Shown: positions 1 through 11,683, counted from the stretch's first letter. The stretch is DNA of 64,000 bases from Zasmidium citrigriseum (GCA_002786025.1 NHNW01000065.1:62001-126000); one strand, 5' to 3'. The notes: generated by a model not told the origin, from the sequence alone. Numbers and translations: made by a program.

Positions 1-820
1 CCAGCAGCTGCACCACAGACGGGTGTCTTCAAGAGCGACTACAAGATCATCAACAGCGACGCTACCTTCGAGGAGGCCATTTCTGCCGTTTCGACCATCG
101 TGTTCGCCTTCGCCGGAAGTCCCGCTTTCTTCTCGATCATCTCCGAGATGCGTAACCCTCGCGACTACACCAAGTCCCTGATGCTCGCTCAGGGCGCCGT
201 TGCTCTCGTCTACCTGGTCATCGGCATCGTCGTCTACTACTACTGTGGTTCGTACGTTGCCTCGCCTGCTCTTGGGTCTGCTGGTGTTTTGATGAAGCGG
301 GTCTGCTACGGTCTGGCCCTGCCCGGCCTGGTCGCCAGTTGCATGCTGTTTGTTCACGTGAGTACACGATCGCATTATTCCTCTTCCACTTACTAACAAC
401 CTCCAGTTGCCCGCCAAGAGTATCTTCATGCGCTTCATGCGTGGAACAGAGCATTTGAGCAAGAACACTCCCGTCCACTGGATGGCCTGGCTTGGCTGCA
501 CCGGCGGCATTACCCTGATCGGCTACCTCATTGGAAGCGGTATTCCCGTATTCGACGGCCTGATCTCCCTCATCGGTGCCCTCTTTGCAACCTTCATGTC
601 CTTCCAGCCAATGTGTCTGATGTGGCTCTATGACAACTTCAAGAGGAGCAAATCCGAGCGCGACTGGAAGTGGACTGCCGGCGTTGTGTGGACCGTCACC
701 CTCTTCATTGTCGCCACGTTCATGATGATTGGTGGTACCTATGGCTCCATTGTTGGCATCATCAACAACAAGGATCGCACTGACCCATGGTCGTGTGCCG
801 ACAACTCGAACTCTAGCTAG
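1..820 (+). CDS. Amino acid permease (Aa_trans family, MTR-like), 3' part
   Basis: Exons 1..357 and 407..820, with a 49-nt intron (GTGAGT...CAG). The gene runs off the left edge: frame 1 is open from base 1, so the N-terminus is missing. The visible part carries about seven hydrophobic segments separated by short loops. It includes the stretch with FAFAGSPAFFSIISEM followed by NPRDYTKSL, typical of the transmembrane amino acid transporter family that includes the Neurospora neutral amino acid permease MTR. The expected role is proton-coupled uptake of neutral or aromatic amino acids at the plasma or vacuolar membrane; the substrate cannot be read from sequence. The protein ends in a short hydrophilic Ser/Asn tail before TAG at 818-820. 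Confidence 0.88.
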
Positions 821-2223
821 AGAGGCGGCCCGGTGTGCCTCGAAGAACAGTTACTGTAGACGATCAACGAATGAAGAATTCCAACACTCACACAACAACA
901 AAAGAGCCCCATTGCATTGCACTCCTACAGGAGTTCAGCCTGTTGTTCGACTAACGTTGAAAGAAGAACATTTCCGACGCTCGTCCCTTTCCGCGGCCGC
1001 CACTACTACGGATACGGTATATGGTTTTGTCAGCAGCCCACTTGGAGTGATTTCACACGAGACGGAGATCTCTTTACCAGCAATTTCAGCTCTCATCATG
1101 GTTTGGTTCGATGTTTCGGCACCGATTCGCCTTGGCCGGCCGAACGTTCGACTCGTAAGTCCGTGTTTTCGCTTCGTGACGTCGGCCGCAGCCCGGTCGA
1201 GGTGAAGATCAAGTCTATCTGGATGACTGTCTTCGCGATGGTCAGCCGAGACAATAATGGGGCAGAAAGAACGACGACGGTTTTCCAATATTGAAGAGCA
1301 GATATCCAGGGTCAAGTGGTATCGAGGAAGGATCTTGTGGTATGTCTCCGGACCTGACTTCCTTTGCATGAACCAGTAACATCGGCACAGCTGTCCCCGA
1401 ATCGTCACCATAGGAGACGCAGGATCGAAAGCGTTCGGGCCGAAGGATTCAGGACCCGGTGTGCATGTGCGTGCCTGCATGGAGAGATCGAATCTTTCGA
1501 TGTGATCATCACTCGCCTAACAGGATCTAGTTGCGTATTGCAACGAGTCGCAGGCGACAACTTGCAGGAGACGGCGCTATTGAACGGTCCACGATGATTT
1601 GTCAGGCACATTGGTTTACTTCCCGGCGAAATGAAAGTCACAGACCAGCGCTTCGGCATCATGCCGAAGCATGTGAACGTGAAGCAAGATCAACGTTTTG
1701 CTTCACTTGGACCTTCTGAAACTTTACTCGCTGCCACGAGGAGGTCATCTATCTAGTATCACTTCCGCAAGCATGCACCATGGCGTATCTGTGGGTCCTG
1801 AATGTGAAGGTTCATTGATACATTTAGGGCAGTGGGAAAAAGAAGTTCGGTGAGGAACCGCCCGCACCTGCAGGCCACAGGGCACAAACGCACAACCACT
1901 ACAACGCCCTACCAATTACACATGGAAGCTGGCCAACTATTAGGATGGTACATTTAGGGTAGACCATCCTACGTGGATGCGGCTCGCCTACTCCGAACGT
2001 CCAATCCTTCCGGCGTGGGGTCCAAAACGCCCGCTGACCATTCAGGGTAGCTGCAGCATTTGTAACAGAGGCGGCGCCAGGACATATCAGGCTGTAGCGA
2101 GCACTATCAAGGAAACTTGGAGATTGCACGAAGGATTCTCTGGCTATGAGAAAGGGCTGCTGGCTGACAAACCTTTGTCATGCTCATAACGACAGCTTAC
2201 CTACTCTACGACGACACACTAGC
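821..2223. other. Intergenic 1.4 kb, no gene supported
   Basis: This lies between the permease stop and the aldo/keto reductase stop. Open frames here are short and have no recognisable domain. It holds a 9-bp inverted repeat (1941-1949 with 1963-1971) around a 13-nt loop, and an 11-nt direct repeat (TACATTTAGGG at 1819 and 1949). Their meaning is unknown. Confidence 0.6.
1941..1971. repeat. Hairpin-forming inverted repeat, 9-bp arms
   Basis: TAGGATGGT at 1941-1949 is the exact reverse complement of ACCATCCTA at 1963-1971, leaving a 13-nt loop. The loop overlaps the second copy of the TACATTTAGGG direct repeat. It sits about 250 nt past the reductase stop codon (that gene ends at 2224 on the minus strand). 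A role in 3'-end formation is possible but unproven. Confidence 0.45.
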
Positions 2224-3409
2224 CTAGTCTTCCTCTTTGGTGTCCACATACCCATACTCTTCGCCTGATGCGGGTTCTCTGGCACCCATGACCTCAACGC
2301 CCTCGACAAAAGACCGAATCTCCGCCTCCTCCTCACGGGTCAAGCGCACGTTCAATGACGCCCAATTCTCTTCCAGGTACTTGATCCTCTTCGTCCCTGG
2401 GATGGGTATGACGATGCCATCTTGGGCCTGGAGCCAAGCAAGGGCCAATTGTGAAGGAGTACAGCCTTTCTTGTCGGCCAGAGCTTTGAATTGGATCACC
2501 AGCTTGGCATTGGCATCGAGGTTATCCTCGCTGAAGCGAGGAAACGCTGCTGAGCGGTAGTCGCCTTCACCGCTGACAGATTCCTTGGTCAAAAACGTTC
2601 CCGTTAGGAGACCACGTCCGAGGGGCGAGTAGGCGACTAAAGCGACGTCTAGCTCACGGCAGGTCTTCAGGAGATACGTGCCTTTTTCTTGTTCTAGTTC
2701 GAGGCAAAAAGGGGCGTATTCCATCTGGACAGCGGACACAGGTGCGATCTTGCATGCTCGACGGAGGGTGTTGGAGCTCACACCAGATAAACCGATGTAC
2801 TTGATCTTGCCTTCTCTATAGGCTATCATCAGGCTGGGTCAAATTCAAGGGATCCCTGACTTACGCCTTCAGCTCTGCCATAGCTCTCATTGTCTTCTCA
2901 ATGGGTATGTCAGGATGCACACGATGTACATAGTCTGCTTTCATGTCAGTGCCATCATGAATATAGCTCTTTCGAGGAGACTTACATAAGTCAATGTATT
3001 CAATGCCCAATCTCTCCAAGCTCGCATTGCAGCATTCCTTGCAATTCTCAGGAGAGCTATCGATGTTGAACTCTATGGCCGACTTCATGCTGATGCCAAA
3101 CTTCGAGGCAAGGAAGATTTCGTTTCTTTTGCCTGTCTTCTTGAACCACTTTCCAAGCAGGACTTCGTTGTCTCCGTAGAGGCTATGGGATGTGAGCAAC
3201 CGAATCGCATTCGAAGAGCATGTCACTTACTCTGAGGTGTCCCAGAAAGTGGCACCAAGCTCGAAGGCTCTGTCCAAGACTTTGAATCGTTCTTCATCGA
3301 ATTCAGGCGCGCCGTAGACACCTGACATGCCCATGAGGCCAAAGCCTAGTGCTGGAACTGATGGTCCGTCTCGGCCAAGCTTTCGACGAGGCACTAATCT
3401 GGTGGACAT
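2224..3409 (-). CDS. Aldo/keto reductase (AKR13/YakC-like)
   Basis: Model: complement(2224..2833, 2865..2934, 2986..3182, 3231..3409), 351 aa, close to the usual 330-350. NADPH-dependent reduction of aldehydes or ketones is expected in the cytosol. The catalytic tetrad is visible: Asp and Tyr in TSDLYGDNE, Lys in LASKFG, His in YYVHRVHPD. The GKIKYIGLSGVSS strand and a C-terminal GTKRIKYLEEN cofactor-phosphate motif follow. Start is the ATG at 3407-3409 just before RRKLGRDGPSVPALGFG; the frame is open upstream, but that part has no family similarity. Introns 1 and 2 are 48 and 51 nt. Intron 3 is odd: only a 31-nt intron keeps frame, while the more normal 41-nt choice gives an in-frame stop. 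So this gene has either a mini-intron or a frameshift. Confidence 0.82.
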
Positions 3410-3788
3410 TTCGACCGTCACAAAGAACTTGGACAGCTTTAAAGATTCACGTAGGACTTGTTTCGAGAGTAGCGATTGCGTGGACGCACATCGTTTCTGA
3501 GCTGAGACTGCTTCGATGTTCATATAGTCCGTTGATCGTGGGTGGCCCTCGTCGTTGTGAAGAACTCTGCACTCGATGCCAGTATTATTTTCCGAATGTC
3601 GCATTATCGAACCATCCGTGAAGGAGTATTGCCGTTTAAGTCCGCTTTCGACAGCCTTAGGATTCCTCTGCTCCAAAGCCATCAGTTCGCGAGCCAATGA
3701 AACACCAAAAGATCCGAGCAAGCAAATCGGCAGCTCACGCAACGTCGAGATCTCTTCTCTCGTATACGTTAAAGGCCGTTGCTCCTCG
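3410..3788. promoter_or_regulatory. Reductase 5' region / ABM-like gene 3' region
   Basis: 379 bp between the start of the reductase and the stop of the ABM-like gene, both on the minus strand. The reductase frame stays open to about 3823, but the peptide shows no family features. No clear TATA box was seen. Confidence 0.4.
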
Positions 3789-4491
3789 TCAAAGATGTCG
3801 GAACGAGATGTGTCGAACGTCAACTTTCTTGACCCCGTTCACTAGGGTGGGCATGTGCGTCTTATACGTCTCGGTGTCTTTGAACGCCGTGTGAGCTTCC
3901 ATAGATTCCCATCCGGCGATAAACACTGCCGCCTTTGCCTTTCCTCCTTCACACTCCAGTTGCTCGTACGTGATACCGGCTGCTGATGCGAGAAGTCCAC
4001 ACTCCTCTTGTTGAGCAGCTTCGGAGAAGTTACAAAAGACATGCAGATAGTCTGGCGAAGGATCCTCGGCGAAGTAGAAGGTGGCTATCTCGGTGACTGG
4101 ACACTTGAGCGATGCTTCGAACTGATCGAAGGGCTCGAAGTTGACGTGATACATGTATCCTGAGCCATCAGAAATGGAGCCGATGGCCTGGTATGTCGGC
4201 TTGTAATCTGGGTGCTTTATCCAAGCATGGTGGTCGTCCAAGCTATTGAAAGCTTTGAGAAAGGAGTCAGCAAAGTCCGTAGTCGATGCAAACCTCGCCG
4301 TCGCTCGTACTGATCAACGCTTCGAGAATATCAGGCCGTTCATTCTGCATGCCGTATTGAAAAGATCTGACGCCATTTTGCTTCGCAGCCGTTCGAACAT
4401 ACTGTTCGACCTTGACGGCGGCCTCGTTCTGCGGATCGCTAATATCGCTGCCGGCGACCAGTCGATGACCTGCAATCTCGGTAGTAGGCAT
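3789..4491 (-). CDS. Dimeric alpha/beta-barrel (ABM-like) protein
   Basis: Model: complement(3789..4252, 4311..4491), 214 aa. The donor at 4310 (GTACGA) and the acceptor AAAG at 4253 join in frame across a 58-nt intron, giving ...ILEALI-TFNSLDDHHAW... The two halves each resemble a small ferredoxin-like barrel of the antibiotic biosynthesis monooxygenase type. The first has the typical Q-Y-G-x-Q-N-E-x-P start and a D-D-H-H-A-W helix; the second has FIAGWESMEAHTAFKDT. Proteins of this fold are often cofactor-free oxygenases or polyketide-processing enzymes, but many are uncharacterised. The gene is co-oriented with the neighbouring reductase 379 bp downstream, so they may be coregulated. The function is not proven by sequence. 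Confidence 0.75.
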
Positions 4492-5035
4492 CTCAATACT
4501 GAACTTTACAGAAGAGGCTCAAATGGAGAACAATGGGCTCGTGGCACGTAGCTCAGAAAAGAAAGCCAAGAACTCTTGCCCTATGCCACCAACCCGCCGC
4601 TACAGCTGTCGTGCAGCCAACCTGAGCATCGGCAAAAGGGATGGCATATCGGGCTACAGGGAACCCCTTTGGGTGTTCTAGATGGCAAGTGTAGTAGTGG
4701 TGGTCCATGGGATATGGAGAGGAGAGTTGGATGCGAAAGCGAGTGGAATCTTGCCGGCGAGATGTCAAGCTGGCCAGCGCCACCTGGAATTAGCCCGATG
4801 ACGTTCAATCCAGATTGGGCAGGAAGTCGACTACCGCTTTTGGAACAGGATACGCTGCCAAATGCTCGTGTAATTAGTTGTTTGTTCATGTAACAGTCTA
4901 ACTCTAGACGGTCGCTGTTCGATCCCCGGAAAATGCAATCTCGTGCATGTACTCTTCGCCACCATGATGCTGCCCGCAGCTTCCCGGCGATGCCCTATGT
5001 CGTCTTTCGTGAAAGAGGCGGCAAGGTGCGGAGGT
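4492..5035. other. Intergenic 544 bp, no gene supported
   Basis: This is the putative promoter of the ABM-like gene plus the 3' flank of the Zn2Cys6 gene; both are on the minus strand. The short overlapping frames on each strand have no domain. A tRNA-like T-arm fragment near 4910-4930 does not fold into a tRNA. Confidence 0.45.
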
Positions 5036-6336
5036 CTACAGGTTCGGGTCGATCGCGGACAAGTTGAGTGTTTCGCTGACTGGCCAGGCCATGGCGTCGT
5101 CGAACTCAGTTCCTGCAAGTTGTAGAGCAATCGCCGACAGTAGCCCGTTGAAGAAGCCTCCAACCCACCACTTCGTAGGGGCGTTGCATGCCGGTACACA
5201 CCAATGCGCCAGGGTGCACAGCGCTACCGGGTCGCGTGACTCCAAAAGAAGAGTGAAGTCCGGCTCTAGTGAGATGGGCCATGAGAGGATGTGAACCCAG
5301 TCGGTTGGCCTCGGACAAGAGAGGGTGTAGAATCGGCGTAGCTTGCTGATGGCATCCCCTGTGCCGGGCCCATCAAACATAGAGGGTTCATCTGCGTGCT
5401 GTAGGGCTAGGCCTTCCAAATGCATGATAGACTCGTCAACTTCTGGCGCAATGGCATGGTGTGTTCGGTTCCATGTGTGTTGCAGGAGATAGCCGATCGT
5501 GCTTGTTTGTAGAGTCTGGCGGAGCTGAGAGATCAATCCGATGGAGCTGTGGATGGTGTGCAGAAGACTGATGAACTCAGTGATCGGGTCCCGGCTTTCA
5601 GGGGGCTTTTCAGACTCGAAGTAAAGCGTAAGAAAGCATACCAGGATCGAGAAGCAAAGAAGAGCATCGGCTTTTTCCGGCGTGATTGCTTCGACCTGGT
5701 TCCGGAATGCCTTCAGTGCCTCGATGTAGTGGTGTCGAGCCGCATCTCTGCTGGACTGCTCGTGGTTCGTCGTGGCTTGGTGTGCTGCAGCGAAACCGAT
5801 GACTGCGTGCATGAGAAACCCATGCGATTGTGCAAGCCTCGGCACTTCATGTTGCCAGATGAACCGGTACTGCTCACTGTCGAACGCGGGCAGGGTCTGC
5901 GACGTATGGACGGTGAAATGGTGGAGCAACCCGAGGTCCTTCAAACTGAATGTCGTTCCAATGGGAACACTGCCTGCCGACACCCCTGACACACCCGTCG
6001 ATTTCGAGGTCTTCGATGTCTTGGAAGTCCGGGATGAGACAGACGACGATGAGACGGATCCCGGCGAGGAGGCTTTCCTTCGTCGTTGGAGACTGGCCGG
6101 AAAGGTTGCAGGCGTGAAGAGCTGGAGGTTGTCGATGGCAGGCTGGAGGTCTTGGTAGTCGCATTCGATGCCCTTTTTGGCGCCTAGTGCGATGAGTACG
6201 ATGCCGTTTGCGGTGGTGTCAAGAGCCAATACATACAGTTACCACAGCACGGGGGCTGCTCATCGCATTTGATCCTCCGGCTCTTGCATTGGCTGCATCC
6301 GAGACGGGACTTGGTATGAAATCGTTTCAGGGCCAT
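5036..6336 (-). CDS. Zn2Cys6 transcription factor, sterol-uptake-regulator (UPC2)-like
   Basis: Model: complement(5036..6183, 6237..6336), 415 aa. The 53-nt intron splits the zinc cluster after Cys34: the exon ends AAC-T and the next begins GC-GCC, restoring C-AKKGIEC. Cluster cysteines are at residues 14, 17, 24, 30/31, 34 and 41, with a basic KSRRIK loop, as in fungal binuclear zinc factors. A Ser/Thr-rich linker (about 60-95) follows. Then comes the segment with LLHHFTVHTSQTLPAF and HAVIGFAAAHQA, typical of the UPC2/ECM22 ligand-sensing region. It is expected to be a nuclear regulator, possibly sterol-responsive. The nearest gene, the ABM-like one, is about 540 bp away in the same orientation; a regulatory link is speculative. 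Confidence 0.88.
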
Positions 6337-9300
6337 GGTCAGGCTGCAATTCAGGCTCAGGCTGCGGTGCAATTGTTGGAGGCCATTTCTCAGCACGCGA
6401 TGGCTCGATGGATATATGAGCGGTCTCCTTCGTCACCAACAGCAGATCGGCGGCACAGCAGACTTCACTGCCCCCATCGCTGAACCGCAACGCCGGGTCT
6501 CAGCCCTCATGTCACTAAAGCCGCTGAAGGCAAGAACAAGTGGATGTCGGCGTCGGTCACGTCGGGTCCTGGCCAGGAGGTGGAGTTGTCGGTTGCGCTG
6601 CAGGTTCGTCCCGAGAAAGTCTCGCGAAAGCCAGTCTCTCGCACACTATCCCTCTTTGATGAGGCTTTTTGGATGATTAACCACGCGGCCTGGCCGAATC
6701 CTTCAGCTCCTGCGGGCGTTGAGGATGATTAAGGATGCCTGCTTGGCACGGGTCTCGCCCCAGTTTTCCTCCGGCGTCCGAAAAGCATACGCGGAACGAG
6801 TACGCGCATGGACACTGCCTCGAAAGACATCATTTCTTCATGTACTTGAATAGCAGATGGTTCACTACACAGCCTCCAGTGACGCTTTTCATGATGCAGA
6901 ATCGACAACGATCAACACCAGAGCTGAACAGTGAGTTGAAAAATTCGTCACTTCGGCATCTCCTCAAAGTTCACGGCATCTTTCCGGACGGACATAGCAT
7001 CACAAGATTGCAAGATCATTGAAATACAAGATTCAGTCTGTTCTTGCGCCAATTCAAGTTTGAGTATCCAGAAATGTCAGCAATCAAGACGGGACGGACG
7101 CCGGTCATGTCGAAGATGCAGAAACAGGCGGGACATTATCATCGTCGAACATTCGGGCCGAACGTTGTTCAAGAGCAGGTCAAAGGACAGCCGCGAGGTC
7201 GAAGAACTCAATCGATTGTTTCTCAACGAGATCGCGATGTCAGAACGAGACTGGTAGGTCTGGCCGAGCCTAGTCTCTGCCATCATAGCCATCATAGTTG
7301 CCATTTCGCGAATGAGACATCTTCCAACAGATTCAATCGTTCTACAGGGGAGCTCTCTGATCGATTTCTATGTATTCAAGACGGGGGACTATAGCCTTGT
7401 GAAGACTTGAGTCTTTTGAAGAACCTAGAGCCGTGGAAAACGCTAGAAGGAAAAAGCCGAAATACAGAAGACCAGATGTGTTAAGAGACCTGTAGCGACC
7501 AATCGTCCAGCTTCAATTGCACCAGAATCCAAAAGAGCATCAATCAGATTACATTCAGCCTATTTATCCCGACATGCAAATTGAATGTCTCCTCGGCCAT
7601 GAGACATCTTAGCAAGCTCGCAGAGTCCTCATCTGATCACTGAGTCGAACAGACCAACGTCTTTCATCTCCACCATTGGCAAGCCTGAGATGCACACCGC
7701 AACCACATCACTTTCAACAGACCAACCACGGGAAAGCAACAAATCGATCACCTACTACCACATTAACCAAAAGAAACTCCATCAATCCTACCACTCAAAG
7801 AATCGCTAGCGTCCATGTTCAAACAATCCTTCACGCATGGCGTAGGGCGCTTGTAGTGGAGCTGTTCGCCGCGGCCAGCATGGGCGTATCTGACTAATGA
7901 TCGACTGTCCACATGGGAGTGGGAAGTGGAGCAGGGGAGGACTGTTACTAAGGTGTGCATGCACGCTCCAGCACGGTGAGCCCTAGGTAGGATTTGTCAG
8001 GCTGTGGGATCGACGGGCGTCATTCACACTTACTTTGATGGCGTGTGAGGGCTATGTTAGTGGATAGGCGAATGTGCATGAGTAGGTTCCAACAATCAGG
8101 CTGTTGCGTGCATGTTTCGGCACCGGACGAAGCTGATTCCATGTTGGCATTCTGCTAACGGCGGTAAATTGATCATGGCAAGAGCCATGTGACAGATGGA
8201 TTGTCCTTAGTCCTATATGCAAAGTTCGTCATGTATGCACGGGATTTCCGCCTTGGTCTCGTCGGGTCTGCCGTAGTCTTAGCGCATGCACGGCCTTCAA
8301 GTCGGCATTTCCGTGTCGAACCAGACAGACGATATCATGAAGCTCTCGATTGATCGATTCAGGAAAAGTGCTCCGACAGAAAATTCGTGCTGGAAGGACA
8401 CCCCCATCACACCCTTGTGGCTCAGCTTTTGGCCGTCTGCAACAACGAAACATTCTGCTGACCATATGTCGTCACCCGGACAGCACGAACCGCACCTCCC
8501 ATGGGATCAACCAGCTGCTTCGACTTTGGCATGCTCTTCTCTCTTACCTGGCAGTCTCTCACTACCTCGGCCTCCAACGCTGCCCTCTGGATCTGAGACA
8601 GCTCGTGGGAGATCCAACCCACGTGAACCTGCTTCCTCCAACCTGCAAGGAGAGAAGCTATGAGATTGACGGCGTATTCGAAGGGCAGTCCGAGAGAGAT
8701 AAGAGTTGCATCAAATATGAGGAAGATGATGAGCGCAGCGAGGTCGAAGTTGACCTGGTCTTGGGCATTGCGAATTCTCTGATCGGTACAGGCGTGTTTG
8801 CGGTATTTGGCGAGGGGAAGACGAGCCTATTGATCCACCACAATATTGGAAGGGAGAGCATCAAGGCCTGTGGGCGGGCCAGGGCGAACGATTGTCAGTC
8901 TGGGACCTCCACGCGCCATTGGTGTTGAGGCAGAGGTACTGCCTGCTGGAGCCCGTCGAGGGTTCTTGAGAGACAAGTAAGGCTGGTGCACCATGGTGCT
9001 AGGCCAACTCAACAATAGTCGTTTGAGGGAGAGCGGAGCTGATACGGCTAGCAGTGACGAGATGAGCCTCCTTCAATCCTTTCCCCTTCAACGTTGCAAA
9101 TTCATCCGGGAAAGAAGCCTGTACAGCCGGTGATGTTGGAGGGACCTATAGCTGTTACAGAGCAATCCGATTCGGGATACTCGCTGGTTAGCTGTTCATG
9201 ATGTGTTTATCTGCTGCGATTCGCAAGAGAGGCATTCGCTGCCTGGCCGACGACTTGGGCCATCTCATGCCGAGCGTGATCAGCCAGTCTACTGTCCAAG

Positions 9301-10027
9301 ACAGAGCCCGGTGGTATCTGTCGTTGCTGTAAGCTGAGTCGGGTCAAAATGGCGATATCTCACAATGGGTATCGTGATTGTTTACAAGTCCAGCAGAAAT
9401 CACTTCCCGGCCAACGCTCTCAGGCATGGTGTCTGCCAAGCGATAGACCAAGTGAAGACGCGGTGGGGCCTGCGAGTACTGCAAAGTGGGATCAAGGTGA
9501 TAGATGATCGTGTCGCGAGATGGCACTGTGATGCTTCCCACGACGGTAAGAGAGGAGGAGCCAGGAGTCATGAGGTGGAATCAAGCTCAGCATCCAAGAC
9601 GTGTGGTCGCCGGGCCGCGCGGGGGCTTGGCATTGGCATGGTCATTCACTCACCTCCTTCTTCCTTCTTCTCTCGCAAACTCCTCCTCCGTTTTGGCACA
9701 TGTCGACGTCCATCTCCCAACGACATCTACTGAAGTTGTCGGTATCGAGTACGTCGCATGGCAGTGCAGGCCATGGCTAGCCAAAAGGAGGCATCGCGCA
9801 TCCATAGCAACCAAACGGCTGTGGCGCGGCGACGTCATTGTCGTGTTTCCGGCACGCGAACTGCGAAGTCTATCCAACTCCGCCAAGTTCTGCACAAACA
9901 GCCGCAGCACGCGACCTGTGGTACAGTGCAGCTCTCCTGCTTGCTTCTTCTCCTGCTTCTTCTCATCCTCAGTCGCCATTGAGAACAGTCACTTATCTGA
10001 AAGACCTACTCCCAACCTACTCCTACC
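6337..10027. other. Gene-poor 3.7-kb region
   Basis: This is the longest stretch without a supported gene. The longest open frames (for example 8350-8928 and 9504-10148, plus strand) have no domain, no coding-like composition and no plausible exon partners. The part near 9600-10027 is presumably the promoter of the APP1-like gene; it is pyrimidine-rich close to the ATG. No transposon ends, long direct repeats or tandem repeats were recognised. A long non-coding RNA or degenerate element cannot be excluded by eye. Confidence 0.5.
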
Positions 10028-11557
10028 ATGGCACGCCTTACCACTCGAAGTCTTCTACTGCCAGCTTCCCTCTTGGCCGTCCTGGCTGCCGCCGCGCCGA
10101 ATCCCGTCGTCGATGCCCGAGACCCGCTCATCACTCCTTCCGCCGTAAGAAGAGATGCGACCAAGACGTACAAGAACAGGCGGGATATCATCGACGACAT
10201 CCAATCCGACGTCGACGGCGTTCTGAGCGACTTGGGCAACGTGCCATCCTACGTTGCTAGCGGTGTCCCCAACTTCTTCCAGAACTTCCCCACTGGCGAA
10301 GCGGTGGTGAGCTCGCTTGGGTTGAACGATGAACAGTTGGCAGCAGTCCCTACACAGGCTCTCAACATCCCTCCGTATGCAAACTTTACCGACCAGGGTT
10401 GGAATGTACGCTTCCATGGGAATATCTACAAGCAGCCAAACATCTCCCGGAGCAAGCTGGATGATTTGACCAACGTGTTCCTGATTGACACGAGTGTTGA
10501 CAAGCTGCCGGAGAACCAAGCAGACCAAGCAAGAAACGTCACTGCATCCATCTTCGTTGTGCAGCAGGGGGACGTCAACGTGTCAACCATTCGTGTGGAG
10601 CCTTTCGAAAATGGACCCGGACAGGGACAGAACATCACTCTGCCCAACGAGACAACCCCCGAAGGTGACTTTGACGTTTTCATGCCCATCAACAGTCAAG
10701 GTCTCATGAATGGCAACGAGACCCAGGAGATTCAAAAGCTGGCCACTTGGGTCACAAACACCACTGAGGGTAACGCTACTGCATACCTTGTCCCCAATGA
10801 GGGTCTCACGGTGGTCTCCGACATTGACGACATTCTCCGAATCACCAAGATCTACGACCCGAAGGAAGGTCTGCTGAACTCCTTCGCACGTCCATATGTT
10901 GCTTGGGAGAACATGCCACAGATCTACGCCAACTGGTCCCAGAGCTTGCCCAACACTCACTTTCACTATCTGACCACACTCCCCGAGCAAGTCACTCGCA
11001 ACTACGAAGAGTTCATCTACAACACCTACCCAGCTGGCTCCTTCGACACCCGTCCATTGAACTTCTCGGACGTCAGTGCGACGCTTAGCATTCGTCAGTT
11101 CCTCCTGACCAAGCTCTTCGAGACCTTCCCGCAGCGAAAGTTCATCCTCGTCGCCGACACATCCAACAGCGACGTCATGAGAGACTACCCCGGCCTCTAT
11201 CATTCCAACCCCGATCAAGTGCAATGCATCTTCCTTCGCAACACCACAGCCACCGATAGCAGCGATCGCTTCCCCTACAACACCGAGGGTTTCAAGGACA
11301 TCCCACAGAACAAGTACATGTTCTTCGTCAACGCCGACGATCTCATGGGCATCAACATTGCCGGCAATACCTGCTACAACACGTCAATTGCTCAGAACTT
11401 GACCTTTGGATATCAAGGTCTACCGCTGGGTATTGGAGATACGCCCAAGGTGAACGGCAGCGCGAACAATGATACTGGTGCGGCTGCATCGTTGGGCGTC
11501 AACACGGGCTTGACGTTCTTTGCTTTCGCAAGCATGTTATTCTGGCAGCTGCTGTAA
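10028..11557 (+). CDS. Secreted APP1-like protein (DUF2183), probably GPI-anchored
   Basis: Single exon, 509 aa. The N-terminus is a signal peptide (about residues 1-23, ending near AAAAPNP). The C-terminal 20 residues are hydrophobic after a small Gly/Ala/Ser region, as in GPI-anchored proteins. Many NxS/T sequons fit secretion. The central and C-terminal region matches the phosphatidate phosphatase APP1 catalytic domain, with the SDIDD motif around residues 264-268, followed by a segment with RPLNFSDVSATLSIRQF and RKFILVADTSNSD. In APP1 the motif is DxDxT, using Mg2+ to dephosphorylate phosphatidate; here the last position is Ile, so activity is uncertain. The start at 10028 is supported by the signal peptide immediately following. 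It converges with the MRJP-like gene 126 bp downstream. Confidence 0.87.
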   Translation: MARLTTRSLLLPASLLAVLAAAAPNPVVDARDPLITPSAVRRDATKTYKNRRDIIDDIQSDVDGVLSDLGNVPSYVASGVPNFFQNFPTGEAVVSSLGLNDEQLAAVPTQALNIPPYANFTDQGWNVRFHGNIYKQPNISRSKLDDLTNVFLIDTSVDKLPENQADQARNVTASIFVVQQGDVNVSTIRVEPFENGPGQGQNITLPNETTPEGDFDVFMPINSQGLMNGNETQEIQKLATWVTNTTEGNATAYLVPNEGLTVVSDIDDILRITKIYDPKEGLLNSFARPYVAWENMPQIYANWSQSLPNTHFHYLTTLPEQVTRNYEEFIYNTYPAGSFDTRPLNFSDVSATLSIRQFLLTKLFETFPQRKFILVADTSNSDVMRDYPGLYHSNPDQVQCIFLRNTTATDSSDRFPYNTEGFKDIPQNKYMFFVNADDLMGINIAGNTCYNTSIAQNLTFGYQGLPLGIGDTPKVNGSANNDTGAAASLGVNTGLTFFAFASMLFWQLL

Positions 11558-11683
11558 TGGTAATGAGTGATGGATTTTAAGTAATGAGACATGAGATGTG
11601 ATCAAGTGTACAGACTCCATGGAGAGACAGAATGCCTAATGAGTTTCTAAAAGCTATAAGTCTCAATCATTCTCTCCTTCCAC

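Noticed and set aside
4900..4935. tRNA-like GTTCGATCCC segment
   Set aside because: Flanking bases do not form a T-stem, anticodon arm or acceptor stem.
8350..8928. 192-residue plus-strand frame
   Set aside because: No domain, signal peptide or coding-like composition, and competing frames overlap it.
9504..10148. 214-residue plus-strand frame overlapping the APP1-like start
   Set aside because: Overlaps a well-supported gene in another frame and has no features.
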